This document shows, piece by piece, positions 28,501 through 42,269 of a DNA stretch of 64,000 nt. Position numbers and translations under genes: made by a program. The notes under the pieces were generated by a model. The model saw only the letters and a program-made list of their open reading frames with translations, was not told where the DNA came from and made no database searches. Within the stretch, counting starts at the first letter, position 1. Each line of letters begins with the position of its first letter. Source of the stretch: Scylla paramamosain (lineage: Eukaryota; Arthropoda; Malacostraca; Decapoda; Portunidae); NCBI RefSeq assembly GCF_035594125.1, contig NC_087158.1:6188501-6252500 (forward strand), read 5' to 3'.

Positions 28501-29215
28501 AAAAAACGTAAAAACTCGTTTATATAGAGAAGTTTCTTACATTCTAAAATGCTGAAACTCTGGAACAACACTCTTAATTGAGAAACAGAACAATATTACT
28601 AAATACGTGTATTTTGAGTGTTTTTCACATGCTTAGTTACCAAAACCCCAAATTGCATGCGAAACCAGCTTTATGTGGGAAAAAAATGACATTACCAGAA
28701 AAAATGTCTTTTCAGTGTTTTTGAGCGTGTTAGGCAATAAAGCACTAAAAAGCTGGGCAAAAACATTACATTGGAATAAAACCAATTTTTAACAAGAACT
28801 TGACTTTAAGTGTTTTTGAGCTCTTTATATACCAAAACACTAAAACGCATGCAAAATACACTTTATGGTGAAACAGAAGAACATTACCAAAAACATGTAT
28901 TTTGAGTGTTTTTGATCATGTTACCAATAAAAACGCTTAAATACATGCAAAGAACCCTATTTTTTGGGAACGAAAGGACATTACGAGAAACGTGTATTAT
29001 GAGTGTTTTTAGGTTCCTTAAGTACCAAAAAAAGCTAAAACCCACAAATAACACTCTTTATAAAGAAAAAAAATAATAATTATTATTATTATTTTTTTTT
29101 TTTTTTTTATTCATCTTCATAGGTACTAAGATGCCAAAATTCTGGCAATATTCTTTCGGAATCGAAAACAAAATTACTGAAAACGTATCTTTTCGGTGTT
29201 TTACGTAGAGAAAAC

Positions 29216-30742
29216 AGAGAATAGACCCGTCAAATCCTCAAGAATATGTAAATGAATTAAATTCTTTTTACTCTAGATTTGATATCCATGATTTTAATGA
29301 AGAATGTAACAATATTATGTCACTTGCAAATAGTATTGAGTCAGACCATATAACTATCACAGAAGAAGATACAAGACGCTCTTTGAAACGAATTAAGTGT
29401 GGTAAAGCTGGTGGTCCAGATGGTATAGGTTCAAGGTTATTGAAAAACTGTGCAGAACAACTTGTTAATCCAGTTTGTAAACTTTACCAAGCTTCACTTG
29501 ATCAGTCCGTAATTCCAGATGTGTGGAAGAAATCTGAAGTTATTCCAGTGCCTAAAACCAACAACCCAAAAGAGCTAAATGATTTAAGACCTGTCGCACT
29601 AACCCCAATTCTTATGAAATGTTTGGAGCACAATGTAAAACCACATCTCTGTAAATATTTAGACTCAGAGCGAGATAACTTTCAATTTGCTTATTGTGAA
29701 AACAGATGTGTTCAAGATGCTATATTAACGTTACTTCACCCTATCCATGAACACTTAGAGAATCGAAATACACAGGTTTGCATTCTTTTTATAGATTTTA
29801 GTAGCGCTTTTAACACCATCCAACCCCACATATTGTTACAAAAGTTACTAGCATTAAATGTAAACAGAAAACTCATTAAATGGATACATAGTTACCTAAC
29901 AATGCGTTCACAATATACAAAACTTAAAAATGTTAGATCAGACATTGCTATAACAAATACAGGGGCACCCCGAGGTTGTGTTCTGGCTCCACTACTTTTT
30001 GTATTGTACACAAATGACTGCAGAAGTAAATATAAAAGTTGTTCTATAATTAAATATGCAGATGACACGGCAATAGTGGGAAAAATCAATAATGATGATT
30101 CACGAGAGTTCCTGAAGCAAGTTGAAGACTTTGTTACATGGTGCAATAATAACTTTTTTAAATCTAAATGTAAAGAAAACAAAAGAAATGATAATTGATT
30201 TCCGTACAATTAACACAATTCCAGATCCACTAGTCATAGCCAATGAGCAAGTTGAAAGAGTACATGAATATAAATATCTTGGCGTAATAATTGATGACAA
30301 ATTAACAGGATCTTCAAATACAATTAAATTATACAAAAAATGTAAACAGAGAATTAATTTTCTAAGAATATTGAAAAACATCCATATAGATCAATCAATA
30401 TTATCACTATTTTATAAATCAGTAATTGAATCCATTTTGAGCTTTGCTATTACAGTATGGTATGGATCCTTAACATGTAAAGATAGAAATAAACTCAAAA
30501 GAATTGTAAAGAACGCTGGTAAACTTAAAGCTAGAACTGATTCCCTAGATGATATATATATTATGATGGTGATAAAACAACTAAATAAAATTATGAATGA
30601 TGTCCAGCATCCACTGCACTGCCAATACAAGTTCCTGAGATCTGGTAAAAGACTTGCCCTCCCAAAGCTGCAAACTACTAGATTTAAAAATACCTTTATT
30701 CCTAAGAGTATAGATCTCTTCAATTCCTTTGCTTCCCGCTAA
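29216..30742 (+). pseudogene. Reverse transcriptase of the satellite-inserted LINE, one frameshift
   Basis: The frame is open from the element start through 30,198. It carries KAGGPDGIGSRLLK, the SEVIPVPK and LNDLRPVALTPI finger blocks, CILFIDFSSAFNTI (motif A Asp codon 29,794-29,796), GAPRGCVLAPLLF, and an intact YADD box (30,055-30,066). One extra base in a T6 run (30,154-30,159) moves the rest (KKTKEMIIDFR, VERVHEYKYLGVIID, then a thumb-like C-terminus) to the next frame, ending at 30,742. The block spelling matches the CR1/L2/Rex1-like group; the exact clade is uncertain. A single frameshift with intact catalytic motifs suggests a fairly young insertion, younger than the surrounding satellite. 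Confidence 0.87.
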
Positions 30743-30877
30743 CTTTTGTTTTATGTGTGTGAGTGTGTATTTTTAATGATGTATTATTTTCAGTATATTA
30801 TATTATATTATGTGGATGAGCTACTGAGCAAGCCAAGAAGATTTTCATGTTGTATGTAATTCAATGTGACAATAAAG

Positions 30878-30881
<4 letters not shown>

Positions 30882-30915
<34 letters not shown>
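30882..30915 (+). repeat. (ACTT)n tail of the LINE
   Basis: About eight ACTT units follow AATAAAGCTT. Short tandem 3' tails are common in CR1/L2/Rex-like LINEs. Confidence 0.9.
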
Positions 30916-32559
30916 AAAACGCTAAAACAGATGAAAACCAACCAATATGAAGAAATAGAATAACATTACCAAAGAGGTATATTTTCAGTGTTTTTGAGCT
31001 TGTTATCTACAAAAAACGCGAAAATGGATGCAAAGCACTCCCTATTGGAAAAAAAAAAAAAAAGGACATTACGAGAAACATGTATAATGAGTGTCTTATT
31101 ATTTTCGGGCTGAAGTACTTGTGGTTCACAAGAACCACAAGGCAAAAAACGCAAAAACTCGTGTATATAAAGACGTTTCTTAGATACCAAAATGCTGAAA
31201 CTCATGAATAAAAATCTTAATTGAGAAACAGAAAAACATTACCAAATGCGTGTATTTTGAGTGTTTTTTCATATTCTTTTCCAAAACTCTAAATATCATG
31301 CGAAACTAGCTTTATGTGGGAAAAAAAAATGACATTACCAAAAGTATCTTTTCAGTGTTTTTGAGCGTGTTAGGCAATAAAGCACTAAAAAGCAGGGCAA
31401 TCATATTACATTGGAATAAAACCAACTTTTACCAAGAACTTGCCTTAAAGTGTTTTTCAGCTCCTTACATACCAAATCGCTAAAACGCATGGAAAACACT
31501 CGTTTATGGAGAAGCAGAATAACATTACCAAAAATAAGTGTTTTGAGTGTTTTTTATCATGTTACCTATAAAAACACTTAAATACATGCAAAGATCCCCA
31601 TATTTTGGAAACGAAAGGATATTACGAAAAATGTGTATTGTGAATGTTTTTAAGTTCCTTAAGTACCAAAACGTTAAAACCTACAAATAACACTCTTTAT
31701 AGAGAAAAAAATAAATAAAAAAATAGCATTTTTATTTTTTTGTTATTGATGTTCATAGGTACCAAGATGTCAAAATTCTGCCAAAATTCAGGGAAATTAT
31801 GTGGAAAAAACATTACCGAAAAAGTTCATTTTACCTTTTTTTTCGGAGTTATGTTCCAAACCAAAAAGTGTATGCAAAGCCACCTATCTGATGAAATTTA
31901 ATAACTTTACAAGAAACCTGTCTTTTGAGTGTTTTTCTGCATGTTAGGCACCAAAACGATAAATAATATGAAAGTCACTCTATATGTAAATCCAAAAGAA
32001 AATGACTGAAAACGTGTCTTTTAAAAGATTTACGTAGAAAAACGCTAAAACGGATGCAAACCAAACTAATATGAAGAAATAGAATAACATTACCAAGAAA
32101 AATATATTTTGTGTGTTTTTGAGATTGTTACATAAAAAAACGCGAAAATGGATGCAAAGCACTCTATATAAGGAAAAAAATGACATAACGAGAAACGTAT
32201 ATAATGAGTGTTTTATAGTTTCACCAGAATCACAAGGCAAAAAACGCAAAAACTCGACTGTATGGAGAAGTTTCTAAGATACCAAAATACTGAAACTCAT
32301 GAATAACACTCTTAATCAAGAAACAGAACAACCTTACTAAATGCGTGTAGTTTGAGTGTTTTTTTTACATTCTTAGTTACCAAAACCCCAAATTCCATGC
32401 GAAACTAGCTTTTATGTGGAAAAAGAATGACATTACCAGAAAAGTGTCTTTGAGTGTTTTTGAGCGTGTTAGGCAATAAAGCACTAAAAAGCAGGGCATT
32501 CACATTACATGGGAATAAAACCAACTTTTACGAAGAACTTGCCTTTTAGTGTTTTTGAC

Positions 32560-33045
32560 ACGCATTTAGTAAGGTTGCTCTGTTTCTCAATTAAGTGTTA
32601 TTCATGAGTTTCAGCATTTTGGTATATAGGAAACTTCTCCATATATACGAGTTTTTTTCGTTTTTTGCCTTGTGTTTTTTTTTTTTTAATTATAAAACAT
32701 TCATTATACACTTTTCTCGCAACGTCCCTTTGTTTCCCAATATAGAGTGCTTTGTATCCATTTTTGCGTTTTTTTTTTTTTTGTAGGTAACAAGCTCAAA
32801 AACACTCAAAATATACATTTTTTTGGTAATGTTTTTCTGCTTCTTCATATTGGTTGGTTTGTATCAGTTTTAGCGTTTTTCTGCGTAAAACACTGAGAAG
32901 ACACGTTTTCAGTAATTTTCTTTTCGATTCCCAAATAGAGTGAGTTCCTTATTATTTATCGTTTTGGTGCATAATATGCTGAAAAACACTCAAAAGACAG
33001 ATTTCTGGTAAGGTCTTTAATTTCCTCATATGGGAGGCTTTGCAT
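32560..33045 (-). repeat. Short inverted block inside the satellite
   Basis: About 485 bp read in the opposite orientation to both sides. The plus orientation resumes with CAGTGTTTTTGAGCGTG. Confidence 0.78.
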
Positions 33046-35679
33046 GTCTTTTCAGTGTTTTTGAGCGTGTTACGCAATAAAGCACTAAAAGCCAGGGCAA
33101 TCACATTACATGGGAATAAAACCAAATTTTACCAAGAACTTGCCCTTAAGTGTTTTTGAGCTCCTTACATACCAAAACGCTAAAACGCATGTAAAATACA
33201 TTTTATAAAGAAAAAGAATAACATTACCAAATACATGTATTTTGAGTGTTTTTGATCATGCTATCTATAAAAACGCTTAAATACATGCAAAGAGAACCTT
33301 ATGTTTGGAAAACGAAAGGACATTACGAGAAATGTCTATTATGAGTGTTTTTTAAGTTCCTTCAGTACGAAAAAGCTAAAACCCACAAATAACACGTTTT
33401 ACAAAAAAAATATTAATAAATAAAAAAATTAAAAATTGGGAATTTTTTTTTTTTTTTCATCTTCATAGGTACCGAATTGCCAAAAATTTTGCCAAAATTC
33501 AGGGAATTTATATGAAAAAAGAACATTATCGTGAAAGTTAATTATAGTTTTTTTTTTTCTGATTGTATATGTACCAAAACCTAAAATGCATGCAAAGCCA
33601 CCTATATAGGGAAGTTAAACGACTTTACCAGAAACCTGTCTTCTCAGTGTTTTTCATCATGTTAGGCACCAATACGATAAATAATATGAAAATCAGTCAA
33701 TATGTGAATCCAAAACAAAATTACTGAAAACGTGTCTTTTCGGTGTTTTACGTAGAAAAATGCTAAAGCGGATGCAAACCGTCCTATATGAAGAAATAGA
33801 ATAACATTACCAAAAAAATATATTTTGAGTGTTTTTGAGCTTGTTACCTACAAAAAATGCAAAAATGGATGTAAAGCACTCTATATTAGGAAACAAAAGG
33901 ACATTACGAGAAACGTGTATAATGAGTGTTTTATAGTTTTAAAAGAACCACAAGGCAATAAACGCAAAAACTCGTGTATATAGAGAAATTTTTACATACC
34001 AAAATGATGAAATGCATGAATAACACTTTTAATCGATAAACGAAACTACATTACCAAATTGTGTATTTTGAGTTTTTTTTCACATTCTTAGTTACAAAAT
34101 TGCCAAATTACATGCGAAACTAGCATCATTTGAGAAAATAATGACATTACCAGAAAAGTGTCTTTTGAGTGTTTTTGAGCGTGATATACAACAAAGCAAT
34201 AAAAAGCAGAATAATCACATTACATGAGAATAAAACTAACTTTTACGAAGAATTTGCCTTTAAGTATTTTTTAACCCCTTATATACCAAACCACTAAAAC
34301 GCATGCAAAACAAACTTTATGGAGAAACAGAATAACATTACCAAAAACATGTATTTTGAGTGTTTTTGATCATGTGATCTATAAAAAGCGCTTAAGTACA
34401 TGCAAAGAACATTATGTTTGGGAAACAAAAGGACATTACGAGAAACGTGTATTTTGAGTGTATTTATAAGTTCCTTAAGTACCAAAAAGCTAAAACCCAC
34501 AAATAACATTCTTTATTTAGAAAATAAAAAATAAAAAATAAAATAAATAGGATTGTTTTTTTTTTTTTTTTTTTTTGTTATTCATATTCATAGGTACGGA
34601 GATGCCAAAATTCTGGGAAAATTCAGGGCAATTATGTGATAAAAGAATATTATCAAAAAAGTTAATTTCAGCTTTTTTTTTTCGGACTGTTATGTACTAA
34701 ACCCTAAAGTGCATGCAAAGCCTCCAATATGAGGAAATTAAACGACCTTACCAGAAATCTGTGTTTTGTGTGTTTTTAAGCATGTTAGACACGAAAACGA
34801 TAAATAATAAGGAATTCACTCTATATGGGAATCCAAAACAAAGTTACTGAAAACGTGTCTTCTCAGTGTTTTACGTAGAAAAACGTTAAAACGGATGCAA
34901 ACCAACCAATATCAAGAAATAGAAAAACGTTACCAAAAAAGTATATTTTGAGTGTTATTGAGCTTTTTACCTACAAAAACGAGAAAGCAAAAGCACTCTA
35001 TATTGGGAAACAAAAGGACATTGCAAGAAAAGTGTATAATGAGTGTTTTATACTTCAAAAGAACCACAACGCAAAAACTCGTGTATATGGAGAGATTTCT
35101 TTTATACCAAAATGCTGAAACTCATAAATAACACTCTTAATTGAGAAACAGAATAACCTTACTAAATGCGTGTATTTTGAGTGCTTTTCACATTCTTAGT
35201 CACCAAAAACACCAAATTACATGCAAAAAATAGCTTTGTGGGGAAAAAAAACGACTTTACCAGAAAAGTGTCTTATGAGTGTTTTTCAACGTAATAGGTA
35301 ATAAAGCTCTCAAAAGCAGGGCAATCACATTACACTGGAATAAAACCATTTTTTACCAAGAACTTGGCTTTAAGTGTTTTTGAGCTCCTTATATAAAAAA
35401 CTGATAAAAGACATGCAAAACACACTTTATGGAGAAACAGAATAACATTACAAAAACTTTGTATTTTGAGTGTTTTTGATCATGTTATCTATAAAACCGC
35501 TTAAATACATGCAAAGAACCTTATGTCTGGGAAACAAAAGGACATTACGAGAAACGTGTATTATGAGTGTTTTTAAGTTCCTTAAGTACCAAAAAGGTAA
35601 ATCCCACAAATAACACTCTTTATTGAGAAAAAAATAAATAAATCAATAAAAAATTAAAAAATAAGATTTTTTATTTTTT

Positions 35680-38600
35680 CTTTGCATGTATTTAAGCGTT
35701 TTTATAGATAACATTATCAAAAACACTCAAAATACATGTTTTTGGTAATGCTATTCTGTTTCTCCATAAAGTTTGTTTTCCATGCGTTTTAGCGGTTTGG
35801 TATGTATGGAGCTCAAAAACACATATTGGCAAGTTCTTGGTAAAAGTTGGTTTTATTCCCATGTAATGTGATTGCCCTGCTTTTTAGTACTTCATTGCCT
35901 AACACGCTTAAAAACAATTAAAAGACACTTCTGATAATGTCATTTTTTTCCCTCATAAAGCTAGTTTCTTATGCTATTTTGGGTATTGCTAACTAGGAAT
36001 ATGAAAAACACTCAAAATACAGGCATTTGCTAAGGTTGTTCTGTTTCTCAATTAAGATTGTTATTCATGAGTTTCAGCATTTTTGGTATCTAAGAAACTT
36101 CTTTATATACACGAGTTTTTGCGTTTTTTTTACGTAAAACACTTAGAAGATACATTTTCATTAATTTTCTTTTGGATTCCCATATAGAGTGAGTTCCTTA
36201 TTATTTATCGTTTTGGTGCCTAGCATGCTGAAAAACACTTAAAAGACAGATTTCTGGTAAGGTCGTTTAATTTCCTCATATAGGAGGCTTTGCATGCACT
36301 TTAGGGTTTGGTACATAACAGTCCGAAAAAAAAAGCTAAAATTATCTTTTTTGATAATATTCTTTTGTTCATAAAATTTTCCTGTATTTTCCCAGATTTT
36401 TGGCATCTCGGTACCTATGAAGATGAAAAAAAAATTCCTATTTTTTGTTTTTATTTTCTAAATAAAGAGTGTTATTTGTGGGTTTTAGCTTTTTGGTACT
36501 TGAGGAACTTAAAAAAAAACACTCATAATACACGTTTCTCGTAATGTCCTTTTGTTTCCCAAACATAATGTTCTTTGCATGTATTTAATTGTTTTTATAG
36601 ATAACATGATAAAAAACACCCAAATTACATGTTTTTGGTAATGTTATTCTGCTTCTCCATAAAGTTTGTTTTCAATGCGTTTTAGCGCAAGGCAAGTTCT
36701 TGGTAAAAATTTGTTTTATTCCAATGAAAAGTGATTACCCTGCTTTTTAGTGCTTTATTGCCTATCACGCTCAAAAACACTCAAAAGACATTTTTCTGGA
36801 AATGTCATGTTTTCCCACATAAATCTGGTTTCGTATGAAATTTGGGTTTTTGGTAACTAAGAATATGAAAAACACTTAAAATACACGAATTTGGTAAGGT
36901 TGTTCTGTTTCTGAATTAAGAGTGTTAATCATGAGTTGCAGCATTTTGTTATCTAGGAAACTTCTCCATATATACGAGTTTTTGCGTTTTTTGCCTTGTT
37001 CTTTTGAACTATAATACACTCATTATACACTTTTCTAACAATGTCCCTTTGTTTCCCAATATAGAGTGCTTTGTATGAACTTTAGCGTTTTTTTTGTAGG
37101 TAACAAGCTCAAAAACACTCAAAATATACCTTTTTGGTAATGTTTTTTTCTATTTCTTGATATTGTTTGGTTTGCATCCATTTTAGCGTTTTTCTACGTA
37201 AAACACTGGGAACACACGTTTTCAGTAATTTTGTTTTGGATTCCCATATAAAGTGAGTTCCTTATTATTTATCATTTTGGTGCTTAACATGCTGAAAAAC
37301 ACTCAAAAGACAGATATCTGGTAAGGTCGTCTAATTTCCTTATATAGGAGGCTTTGCATGCAGTTTAGGGTTTGGTACATAACAGTCCGAAAAAAAAGCT
37401 AAAATCAACTTTTTTTATTATATTCTCTTATCATATAATTACCTTGAATTTTCCCAGAATTTTGGCATTTCGGTACCTATGAAGATGAATAACAAAAAAA
37501 AATCCTTTTTTTTTATTTTTTTATTTATTTATTTTTCTAAATAAAGAGTGGATTTTAGGTTTTTGGTACTTAAAAACACTCATAATATACGTTTCTCGTA
37601 ATTTCCTTTTGTTTCCCAAACATAAGGTTCGTTGCATGTATTTAAGCGTTTTTATAGATAACATGATCAAAAATACTCAAAATACATGTTTTTGGTAATT
37701 TTATTCTGTTTCACCATAAAGTGTATTTTGCATGCGTTTTAATGTTTTGGTATGTAAGGAGCTCAAAAAGACTTAAAGGCAAGTTCTTATTAAAAATTGG
37801 TTTTATTCAAATGTAATGTGATTCCCCTGCATTTTAGTGCTTTATTCCCTATCAGGCTCAAAAACACTCAAAAGACTTTTTTTTCTGGTAATGTCATTTT
37901 TTTCTCACATAAAGCTGGTTTCGCATGCAATTTTGGGTTTTGGTAACTAAGAATGTGAAAAGCTCTCAAAATACACGCATTTAGTAAGGTTCTTCTGTTT
38001 CTCAATTAGGAATGTTATTCATGAGTTTCAGCATTTTGGTATCTAGGAAACTTCTCCATATCCACAAGTTTTTGCGTTTTTTGCCTTTTGGTTCTTTTCA
38101 ACCAAAAGAACTTATTATACACTTCTCTTGCAATGTCCTTTTATTTCCTAATATAGAGTGCTTTGCATCAATTTTCGCGTTTTTTGTAGGTAACAAGCTC
38201 AAAAACACTCAAAATATACCTTTTTGGTAATGTTTTTCTATTTTTTTTTTTAAATTGGTTGGTCTACATCCGTTTTAGCGTTTTTTCTACGTAAAACACT
38301 GACAAGACACGTTTTCAGTAGTTTTGTTTGGATTCCCATATAGAGTGAGTTCCTTATTTATTTATCGTTTTGGTGCCTAACATTCTGAAAAAACACTCAA
38401 AAGACAGATTTCTTTTAAGGTCGTTTAATTTCTTCATATAGGAGGCTTTGTATGCACTTCAGGGTTTGGTACATAACTCCGGAAAAAAGCTATAATTATT
38501 TTTTTACAATGAATTTTTTTTACAAAATTTCCCTGAATTTTTCCAGAATTTTGGTACCTATGAAGATGAATAACAAATTTTTTTTTTTCTCTATAAAGTG

Positions 38601-41345
38601 TTATTTGTGTGTTTTAGCTTTTTGGTACTTAAAGAACTTAAAAACACTCATAATACACGATTTTCTTAATGTCCTTTTCTTATACAAACATAGGGTTCTT
38701 TACATGTATTTAAGCGTTTTTATAAGTAACATGATCAAACACACTCAAAATACATATTTTTGGTAGTTATTCTGTTTCTCCTTAAAGGGTGTTTTACATG
38801 CGTTTTAGCGTTTTGGTATGTAAGGAGTTAAAAAAAACACTTAAAGGCAAGTTCTTCGTAAAAGTTAGTTTTATTCCCAAGTTATGTGATTTTTCTGCTT
38901 TTTAGTGCTTTGTTGCATATCACGCTCAAAAACACTTAAAAGACATTTTTCTGTTAATGTCATTTAAGCGTATTTATTGGTAACATGATCAAAAACACTA
39001 TAAATACATGTTTTTGGTCGGTAATGTTATTCTGTTTGACCATAAAGTGTATTTTGCAGGCGTTTTAGTGTTTTGGTATATAAGGAGCTCAAAAAGACTT
39101 AAAGGCAAGTTCTTATTAAAAATTGGTTTTATTCCAATGCAATGTGATTGCCCTCCTTTTTAGTGCTTTATTGCCTAACACGCTCAAAAACACTCAAAAG
39201 ACATTTTTCTGGTAGTCATTTTTTTCCCACATAAAGCTGGTTTCGCATGCAATTTGGGGTTTTGGTAACTAAGAACGTGAAAAGCACTCAAAATACACAC
39301 ATTTAGTAAGATTGTTCTGTTTCTCAATTAAGAAGAGTGTTGTTCATGAGTTTCAGCATTTTGGTATCTACGAAACTTCTTCATATACACTAGTTTTTGC
39401 ATTTTTTGCCTTGTGGTTCTTTTGAACTATAAAACACTCATTATACACTTTTCTTGCAATGTCCTTTTCTTTCCCATTATAGAGTGCTTTGCATCAATTT
39501 TCGTGTTTTTTATAAGTAACAAGCTCAAAAACACTCAAAATATACCTTTTTGGTAATGTTTTTCTATTTCTTTATATTGGTTTGTGTGCATGCGTTTTAG
39601 CGTTTTTCTACGTAAAACACTGAGAAGACACGTTTTCAGTAATTTTGTTTAGAATTCCCATATAGAGTGAGTTCTTTTTTTTTTATTGTTTTGGTGCTTA
39701 ACATGCTGAACAACACTCAAAAGAGAGATTTCTGATAAGGTCGTTTAATTTCCTCATATAGGAGACTTTGCATGCACTTTAGGGTTTGGTACATAACAGT
39801 CCGGAAAAAAAGCTAAAATTAATTTTTTTGATAATATTCTTTTATCATATAATTGCCCTGAATTTTCCCAGAATTTTGGCATCTCGGTACCTATGAAGAT
39901 AAATAAAGAAAAATTAAAAAATCCTATTTTTTTTTTTATTTATTTATTTATTTTTTCTCAATAAAGAGTGTTATTTGTGGGATTTACCTTTTTGGTACTT
40001 AAGGAACTTAAAAACACTCATAATACACGTTTCTCGTAATGTCCTTTCGTTTCCCAAACATAAGGTTCTTTGCATGTATCTAAGTGTTTTTATAGATAAC
40101 ATGATCAAAAACACTCAAAATACAAGGTTTGGTAATGTTATTCTGTTTCTCCATAAAGTGTGTTTTGCATGCGTTTTAGCAGTTTTGTATATAAAGAGCT
40201 CAAAAACATTTAAGGGCAAGTTCTTGGTAAAAAATGGTTTTATTCCAATGTAATGTGATTGTCCTGCTTTTGAGTGCTTTATTACCTATCACGTTGAAAA
40301 ACACTCAAAAGACACTTTTCTGGTAAAGTAATTTTTTTTCCCCACAAAGCTATTTTCGCATGTAATTTGGGGTTTTTGGTAACTAAGAATGTGAAAAGCA
40401 CTCAAAATACACGCATTTAGTAAGGTTGTTCTGTTTCTCAATTAAGAGTGTTATTCATGAGTTTCAGCATTTTGGTATCTAAGAAATCTCTCCATATACA
40501 CGAGTTTTTGCGTTGTTTGCTTTGTGGTTCTTTTGAACTATAAAACACTCATTATACACTTTTCTTGCAATGTCCTTTTGTTTCCCAATATAGAGTGCTA
40601 ATCATCAATTTTCGCGTTTTTGTAGGTAAAAAGCTCAAAAACACTCAAAATATACCTTTTTTGGTAACGTTTTCCTATTTCTTGATATTGGTTGGTTTGC
40701 ATCCGTTTTAACGTTTTTCTACGTAAAACACTAAGAAAACACGTTTTTAGTAACTTTGTTTTGGATTCCCATATAGAGTGAGTTCCTTATTATTTATCGT
40801 TTTGGTGCTTAACATGCTTAAAAACACACATAACACAGATTTCTGGTAAGGTCGTTTAATTTCCTCATATTGGAGGCTTTCCATGCACTTTAGGGTTTAG
40901 TACATAACAGTCCGAAAAAAAAAAGCTGAAATAATCTTTTTTTTATAATATTCTTTTATCACATAATTGCCCTGAATTTTCCCAGAATTTTGGCATCTCG
41001 GTACCTATGAAGATGAATAACAAAAAAAAAAATCCTATTTATTTTATTTTATTTATTTATTTATTTTTTCTAAATAAAGAGTGTTATTTGTGGGTTTTAG
41101 CTTTTTGGTACTTAAGGAACTTATAAAAACACTCATAATACACGTTTCTCGTAATGTCCTTTTGTTTCCCAAACATAATGTTCTTTGCATGTACTTAAGC
41201 GTTTTTATAGATCACATGATCAAAAACACTCAAAATACATGTTTTTGGTAATGTTATTCTATTTCTCCATAAAGTTTGTTTTGCATGCGTTTTAGCGGTT
41301 TGGTATATAAGGGGTTAAAAAATACTTAAAGGCAAATTCTTCGTA
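35680..41345 (-). repeat. Long minus-oriented satellite domain
   Basis: The GGCAAGTTCTT monomer type (reverse complement of AAGAACTTGCC) recurs near 35,840, 36,690, 37,780, 38,848, 39,105, 40,217 and 41,330. Most intervals are about 1.07-1.11 kb. The 850-bp and 257-bp intervals mark local deletion or duplication. The domain abuts arm 2. Confidence 0.85.
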
Positions 41346-42269
41346 AAAGTAATGAAATTATTACTTTGAAAGTATTGATGGCTGATCTCTTTCTATAGGT
41401 GAGGGTTAGTGTTCTCTACTGTACCAAATACTGAACTGTCTTTTGTACTATTTCTCCATCTGTATCCTACCCAGTAATGGTAATAGACTGAGGAACTCCC
41501 CACCTTTGTTAATTTTTACTAAGTATTGTCCTAGTGGTAATCAGATGCAGAATTGATTTGCCTAGGAGTTGGGTATCTGAGAATGAGTGGTTATTGGCAC
41601 CAAGTGCAGCTCAGTTGTGGGTAACTCCAGTTGTTGGGAGCATTCCATGGTACACAGATGGTGGGATAGTCTTGCCTTGGACTCTTGCAAATGTGTACTA
41701 GGTCCCAGTGAGTTTTGTTTTTATTTGACATGAATCCCAAGTTTATTTAGGCATTTCAGGGACTTATTGTGGGTGATGGAGATCTCCACAGCACTCTTCT
41801 CTTGGTGGGTGGGTAGCTGTAGAAAAATTCATATAAATAGAGATGTCAGATGTAGGTAAAATAGAGAAATGTTGATTTGATTGTGAACTAAATCCCACAA
41901 CTTATATTATCTTTGATAAGAAAGGTTTCGTTTAGACCATGAAAATTGGATAAATGAAGCTGAGCATTATTTTACTGCAACAAGAAGGCAAACAAAGTGA
42001 AGGAGATCGCATACTTGACTTTAGTTTGTTGTTCCTTTGATGGGGAACTTGTATCATTGTTAAAGGCTTAAATCCTGTAAAATAGCATGGATCCATCGGA
42101 ATCTTTATTCAGTCAAAAGTTTATATGATGTGTAGACTATTCAAGCTTGCCAGCCTGGAACCTGGAGCCTGCTTGTTGTAGAGTTGTCCTATGTTCTGTA
42201 GATTTGCTTGATATTATAAACAATTATGATAAAATTTTTGTAAACAATTTTGTTCTTTATTTCTTTCAG

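Larger units (their letters stand above)
29216..30915 (+). mobile_element. 5'-truncated non-LTR retrotransposon inserted in the satellite
   Basis: Satellite sequence breaks after ACGTAGAG and resumes as AAAACGCTAAAAC at 30,916, the expected continuation of the same monomer. AAAAC flanks both ends (29,211-29,215 and 30,916-30,920), a possible 5-bp target duplication, although the A-run makes it ambiguous. The element ends in AATAAAG followed by about eight ACTT units. The 5' end starts between the endonuclease and reverse transcriptase regions, a typical truncation. Confidence 0.88.
17250..41345. repeat. AT-rich satellite array with ~94-bp monomers and ~1.1-kb higher-order repeat
   Basis: Diverged monomers share the blocks CATTACCA.AAACGTGT, TTTTGAGTGTTTTTGAG, a CCAAAACGCTAAAACGCATG core, and a segment like CTTTATGGAGAAACA. 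Adjacent monomers are spaced about 94-97 bp. One monomer type with AAGAACTTGCC recurs at 17,357, 18,484 and 19,593, again at 26,594, 27,718 and 28,797, at 31,437 and 32,536, and at 33,137, 34,251 and 35,361. These intervals are 1,079-1,127 bp, about twelve monomers. Strand blocks: plus 17,250-20,440, minus to about 22,430, mixed to 25,115, plus 25,625-32,560, minus to 33,045, plus to 35,680, minus to 41,345. Open frames inside are by-products. Confidence 0.92.

Noticed and set aside
17250..41345. Many 60-130-codon open frames in the satellite
   Set aside because: Similar peptides recur with the monomer pattern, in both orientations, with no start context or domains. They are by-products of the repeat.
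17250..41345. CENP-B box in the satellite
   Set aside because: No segment matching the CENP-B box pattern was seen while reading the array.
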